Assembly (NCBI GenBank): GCA_025980355.1
Contig: JAICXR010000137.1
Span: 1 to 7,955 of the forward strand
From: Chloroflexota bacterium
GTDB lineage: Bacteria; Chloroflexota; UBA4733
Direction of reading: 5' to 3'
DNA: 7,955 nt
The notes beneath the pieces were generated by a model, which searched no databases, was not told where the DNA came from, and saw only the letters and a list, made by a program, of their open reading frames with translations. Each line of letters opens with the position of its first letter. Positions within the stretch are counted from its first letter, which is position 1. Of this stretch, positions 5,544 through 7,955 are shown piece by piece. Both the position numbers and the translations under genes were made by a program.

Positions 5544-6779
5544 ATGCTCGAATTCACCGTCCGCGCCGGGGCACTGGACCGGCAAGCGCCGTTCCTCTCC
5601 GTCGCCGTCTCTCGAGCCGCCATCGCCGCCGGCGCCGAGACGTCGACGCTGCCGGAGCGCGGCTTGCAGACGCTCCGGCTGCGCGACGCCGAGAGCGGGG
5701 CCGTGACGCTTGCGCAGTATGACCCGGTCGCCGGCCGGCTCGCCTTCGTCGCGCCCGGCGCCATGGCGGCCGGCAGCAGCCGCCGGTTCGTGCTGGCGGC
5801 GCAGGACGGCCAGGCGGGGACGGACCGGTCCGGCTACCCCGTCCAACTCACCGAGAAACTCGACCGCGTCGTGTTCCAGACCGCCGGGAAGGAGTGGGCC
5901 ACCTACAACGTCCTGGGTGGCCGGCGTCCTTACTTCTGGCCGCTGCTCGGCCCGGCCGGCGCCAGCGTCGTGCGCGGTCAGGGGACCGGTGAACATCCCC
6001 ACCACACCGGCCTGGGGCTCGCCTATGGCGGCCACAGCGAAGAAGGATCGGCCAACATCTGGTCAGATTGGGACGAGCCGCCCTACGGGCCCGGCGGACG
6101 GATGCTCCATCGCGGCTTTCGCCACCTCAGCTCGGGGCCGGTCTACGGCGAGCTAGCAGAGGACCTGACCTACGTCGACGCCTACGGCGAGCCGATCGCC
6201 GAGGAGGTCCGCACGATCCGCTCCTGGTGGGCGACGCCGGAAGCGCGCTTCCTGGATTTCCAGTTCGATATCCGGAGTTGTCGGGATCGGGGGCCGCGGC
6301 CCTTCCTCTTCATGATTCGCCTCGCCGCCAGCATGACGATCCCGAAGGTCGGCCGAGTCACGAACGCCGCCGGCCATCCGGTGCCGCCGGTCGTCCGGGG
6401 CGACCGCGTCTATCGCGCCGCCTGGGTCGACGGTTCCGGTCCGATGGGCGGTCCGCCTCCTCCCCCGCCGGCGGCAGCGCCGGAAACGCTGGTCGACCTG
6501 CCCGGGGCCAAGGCGCCGGAGCAGCAGCCCGATGAGGGCGCCTGGAACGGCATCGCCCTCTTCGACCATCCAGGTAACCACGCCTTCCCGGCGACTGTCG
6601 GCAAATATGCCGTCGTCCAGCAGATCACCCAGGCCCACTACCCGCCGCCGGACGCCCCAAACGGCCCGTTCTCCTTCCGCCAGCGCGTCTACGTCCACGA
6701 CGGCGACGCCGATGCGGCGAGGGTTGCCATGCAGGCGGCGGACTACGGCGACCCGTGTCGCGTCGACGTGCGGACCTGA
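5544..6779 (+). CDS. DUF6807 / PmoA family protein
   Basis: The product is 411 residues. The family signature is 'GEHPHHTGLGLAYGG', with His151, His153 and His154, preceded by 'YNVLGGRRPYFWPLLGPAG'. The C-terminal 'GIALFDHPGNHAFP' and 'RQRVYVHDGDAD' segments also fit. DUF6807 proteins are often labelled 'PmoA family' or 'methane oxygenase PmoA', which is misleading: there are no membrane segments and no methane genes here. The family is common near sugar-catabolism genes, and its activity is not established to my knowledge. The start is ATG 5544 with GGAG at 5532-5535; the frame is open back to 5421, but that part lacks family-like sequence and spans the leader hairpin. A Pro/Ala/Gln-rich insertion with six consecutive prolines (304-309, extending to about 330) interrupts the usual short loop before 'GIALFDHP'. 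A transposase remnant begins directly after the stop. It is divergent from the isomerase gene, possibly under shared control. Confidence 0.82.
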   Translation: MLEFTVRAGALDRQAPFLSVAVSRAAIAAGAETSTLPERGLQTLRLRDAESGAVTLAQYDPVAGRLAFVAPGAMAAGSSRRFVLAAQDGQAGTDRSGYPVQLTEKLDRVVFQTAGKEWATYNVLGGRRPYFWPLLGPAGASVVRGQGTGEHPHHTGLGLAYGGHSEEGSANIWSDWDEPPYGPGGRMLHRGFRHLSSGPVYGELAEDLTYVDAYGEPIAEEVRTIRSWWATPEARFLDFQFDIRSCRDRGPRPFLFMIRLAASMTIPKVGRVTNAAGHPVPPVVRGDRVYRAAWVDGSGPMGGPPPPPPAAAPETLVDLPGAKAPEQQPDEGAWNGIALFDHPGNHAFPATVGKYAVVQQITQAHYPPPDAPNGPFSFRQRVYVHDGDADAARVAMQAADYGDPCRVDVRT

Positions 6780-6781
6780 TC

Positions 6782-7222
6782 GGGCAACGGTATCCCATAC
6801 CCACGAAGGCCGACACGCCGCTGGCGACGCTCGTCCGGGTGAGCGGGCTGCGCTGGCCGATCGAGCACTGCTTCGAGGAAAGCAAGGAGGAGGTCGACTT
6901 GGACCACTACGAACTGCGCTTCTCGCGGGGCTGGCATCACCTCATGACCATGATGACCATGGTCATCCTCGCCCACCATTTACTCGTCCGGCTGCGCCTG
7001 CGCTTGGCAGCGAGAGGGGGGCGCCAACAGCAGCGGACCGAAGCGCCGACGCCGGACCCGGTGGTCTGCCTGGACGGGCTACCGCCGTCCGCCCTGCCCC
7101 TCCCCGCGCTCGACCCGGCCCTGGCGCTGGCCTTGGTCGCCTACATCCAGCGCCACAATCTGGCCGCTGGCTGTTCCCACCGCCAGTGCACCCTCAAACG
7201 CCTGGCGGCGCAGGGCCCGTAG
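6782..7222 (+). pseudogene. 5'-truncated IS701-family transposase remnant
   Basis: The frame ending at TAG 7220-7222 encodes the C-terminal part of a DDE transposase of the IS701/IS4 superfamily. Its segments are 'ADTPLATLVRVSGLRWPIEHCFEESKEEVDLDHYELR', 'GWHHLMTMMTMVILAHHLLVRLRLRL' and 'ALVAYIQRHNLAAGCSHRQCTLKRL'. The R-x3-E-x6-K part of the YREK signature is present, with the catalytic Glu at codon 6863-6865 and the Lys at 6884-6886. The N-terminal two-thirds, including the first two catalytic aspartates, is missing. Recognisable homology starts around 6800, only about 25 bases after the DUF6807 stop. The frame continues upstream as a shadow inside that gene (an ATG at 6755), but this is not transposase sequence. 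The remnant cannot be an active transposase. I could not identify inverted terminal repeats or a target duplication. 'ATGACCATG' is tandemly duplicated at 6944-6961, giving MTMMTM. Confidence 0.85.
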
Positions 7223-7315
7223 ACCATGTCTCTTTGTCGTACAATTTTCGATGTGCTCCGCTGCCGAAGCGTGACGGCGCCTCCCGCAATAAATGCAACG
7301 GCTGTCATACCGGAA

Positions 7316-7331
7316 AGGCCAGGTCAGGCCT
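7316..7331 (-). terminator. small stem-loop at the end of the DinB-like gene, weak terminator candidate
   Basis: Read on the minus strand, AGGCC (7331-7327) and GGCCT (7320-7316) form a 5-bp stem around a six-base loop that contains the TGA stop, and 'TT' follows. The stem is short and there is no real T-tract, so termination here is only a possibility. Confidence 0.2.
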
Positions 7332-7815
7332 CAAGGTCGGCGCGGTGCGCCGCACCGTGCATTTGCTCGACGTGCTGGCGCGTGTGGCGAACGAGCACGT
7401 CGGCGATGCTCTCCGGCGTCTCGACGCGTCCCACCTTCATACCTTCCTCATGGTCGCCCGGCCTCGTCCACTCCTCGCCGTCAAGTGATTCGAACACCGC
7501 CAGGTTCGCTCGACGCAGCACGGTCCAGCGCGTGAGCGCTTCGTCCAGCGATTCCAGCCGGCCAAAACGCCGCGACCAGGCGTCCTGATCAAACGCCGTC
7601 AGGAACGGTCGCTCCTGCGTGACCAGCATGCGCAAGCGTACCCCATAGACCTGTTCGGCGTCGGCCAGATGCACGACCACGTCATGTGCTGACCACTCAT
7701 CAGCCGTCGGCGACAGGTCCGCATGCTCCATGGGCAGCGCACGCGCCGTGGTAGGGACCACTGCCAACGCCTCGCGCAAGGCAGTGACGGCTATGGCACG
7801 TTCGGCAGGCGTCAT
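7324..7815 (-). CDS. DinB-like four-helix-bundle protein (DinB superfamily)
   Basis: The product is 163 residues, the usual length for DinB/YfiT-type four-helix bundles. These often bind a metal through three histidines and include thiol-dependent transferases such as bacillithiol and mycothiol S-transferases. The candidate triad is His49 in 'SAHDVVVHLADAE' and His144 and His148 in 'LVRHTRQHVEQMHG', the classic H...HxxxH spacing. 'DEWSAHDVVVHLADAE' is a strong match to the family's 'W(S)...V..HL...E' signature. The start is ATG 7815 with GGAGGGA at 7827-7821 on the minus strand, 5 bases upstream. The gene converges on the transposase remnant, 101 bases away, and has no visible partner. The name derives from a DNA-damage-inducible Bacillus gene; nothing here shows damage control (no LexA-type box recognised). 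The specific reaction is unknown. Confidence 0.85.
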   Translation of the reverse strand: MTPAERAIAVTALREALAVVPTTARALPMEHADLSPTADEWSAHDVVVHLADAEQVYGVRLRMLVTQERPFLTAFDQDAWSRRFGRLESLDEALTRWTVLRRANLAVFESLDGEEWTRPGDHEEGMKVGRVETPESIADVLVRHTRQHVEQMHGAAHRADLEA

Positions 7816-7890
7816 CGCCGTCCCTCCGTCATCTCGCCGGTGCCGAGCTACCCGACATCGTCGCTGGCGAACCTCGCACTGTCGTGCAAC

Positions 7891-7912
7891 AGTATATGCG
7901 TTGTCGTCAACG
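7891..7912 (-). promoter_or_regulatory. candidate -10 box and adjacent dyad upstream of the DinB-like gene
   Basis: On the minus strand TATACT (7896-7891) lies about 75 bases before ATG 7815, in GC-rich surroundings. Immediately upstream, CGTTG (7899-7903) and CAACG (7908-7912) form an inverted repeat with a 4-base spacer. It contains a TTGACG on the minus strand (7909-7904) that is too close to TATACT (7-bp gap) to be its -35. This is a plausible but unproven promoter and operator. Confidence 0.3.
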
Positions 7913-7955
7913 AGTGGTTCGCGCCCGATCAGCCGAGCGTGGCAAGAATCCGACC

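Noticed and set aside
5544..6779. Methane monooxygenase subunit (PmoA) reading of this gene
   Set aside because: The protein has no membrane segments and carries the soluble DUF6807 HPHH signature. The PmoA label is a family nickname and does not imply methane oxidation.
7232..7245. TTGTCGTACAA as a possible right-hand end of the IS701 element
   Set aside because: It is a short dyad in an AT-richer patch after the transposase stop, but the left end is missing, so no matching terminal repeat can be shown.

Overview
The window is high-GC DNA packed with genes, with no RNA gene, CRISPR array or origin that I can see. The best guess at the organism is a member of the Chloroflexota, of the Thermomicrobia/Sphaerobacter kind. 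This is inferred from the family mix (Uma2-family nuclease with DREQARL heptads, IS701-type transposase remnant, creatininase-family hydrolase, TIM-barrel sugar isomerase, DUF6807/PmoA protein) and from GC-rich codon use. No single marker gene proves it.

Layout from left to right. The plus strand carries the C-terminal end of an extracellular solute-binding protein (1-316). A 780-residue two-domain alpha/beta hydrolase follows (343-2685), its N-terminal domain having lost the catalytic residues. After a 103-bp intergenic region rich in palindromes and carrying a perfect TATAAT come a Uma2-family PD-(D/E)XK nuclease-like protein with a coiled-coil tail (2789-3595) and a creatininase-family metal-dependent amidohydrolase (3628-4470). 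On the minus strand, a sugar phosphate isomerase/epimerase-like TIM barrel (4462-5367) converges on the creatininase gene, and the two reading frames overlap by 9 bases. A 176-bp divergent intergenic region with two inverted repeats separates it from a plus-strand DUF6807 (PmoA-like) protein (5544-6779). Directly after that stop codon lies a 5'-truncated IS701-family transposase (about 6782-7222). A minus-strand DinB-like protein (7324-7815) and its upstream region close the window. No stretch longer than 300 bases lacks a gene.

Functional reading, by inference: a solute-binding protein, an acyl-ester hydrolase, a creatininase-type hydrolase, a sugar isomerase-like TIM barrel and a DUF6807 protein resemble accessory carbohydrate or glycoside uptake and catabolism neighbourhoods. 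No substrate can be assigned from sequence alone. The Uma2 and DinB genes and the transposon scar look like genomic traffic rather than part of that pathway.

I looked for an undescribed system and found no strong candidate for one. The best leads are the hydrolase with an inactivated N-terminal domain, the cluster of dyads upstream of the Uma2 gene, and the paired dyad/hairpin arrangement in the divergent region before the DUF6807 gene.
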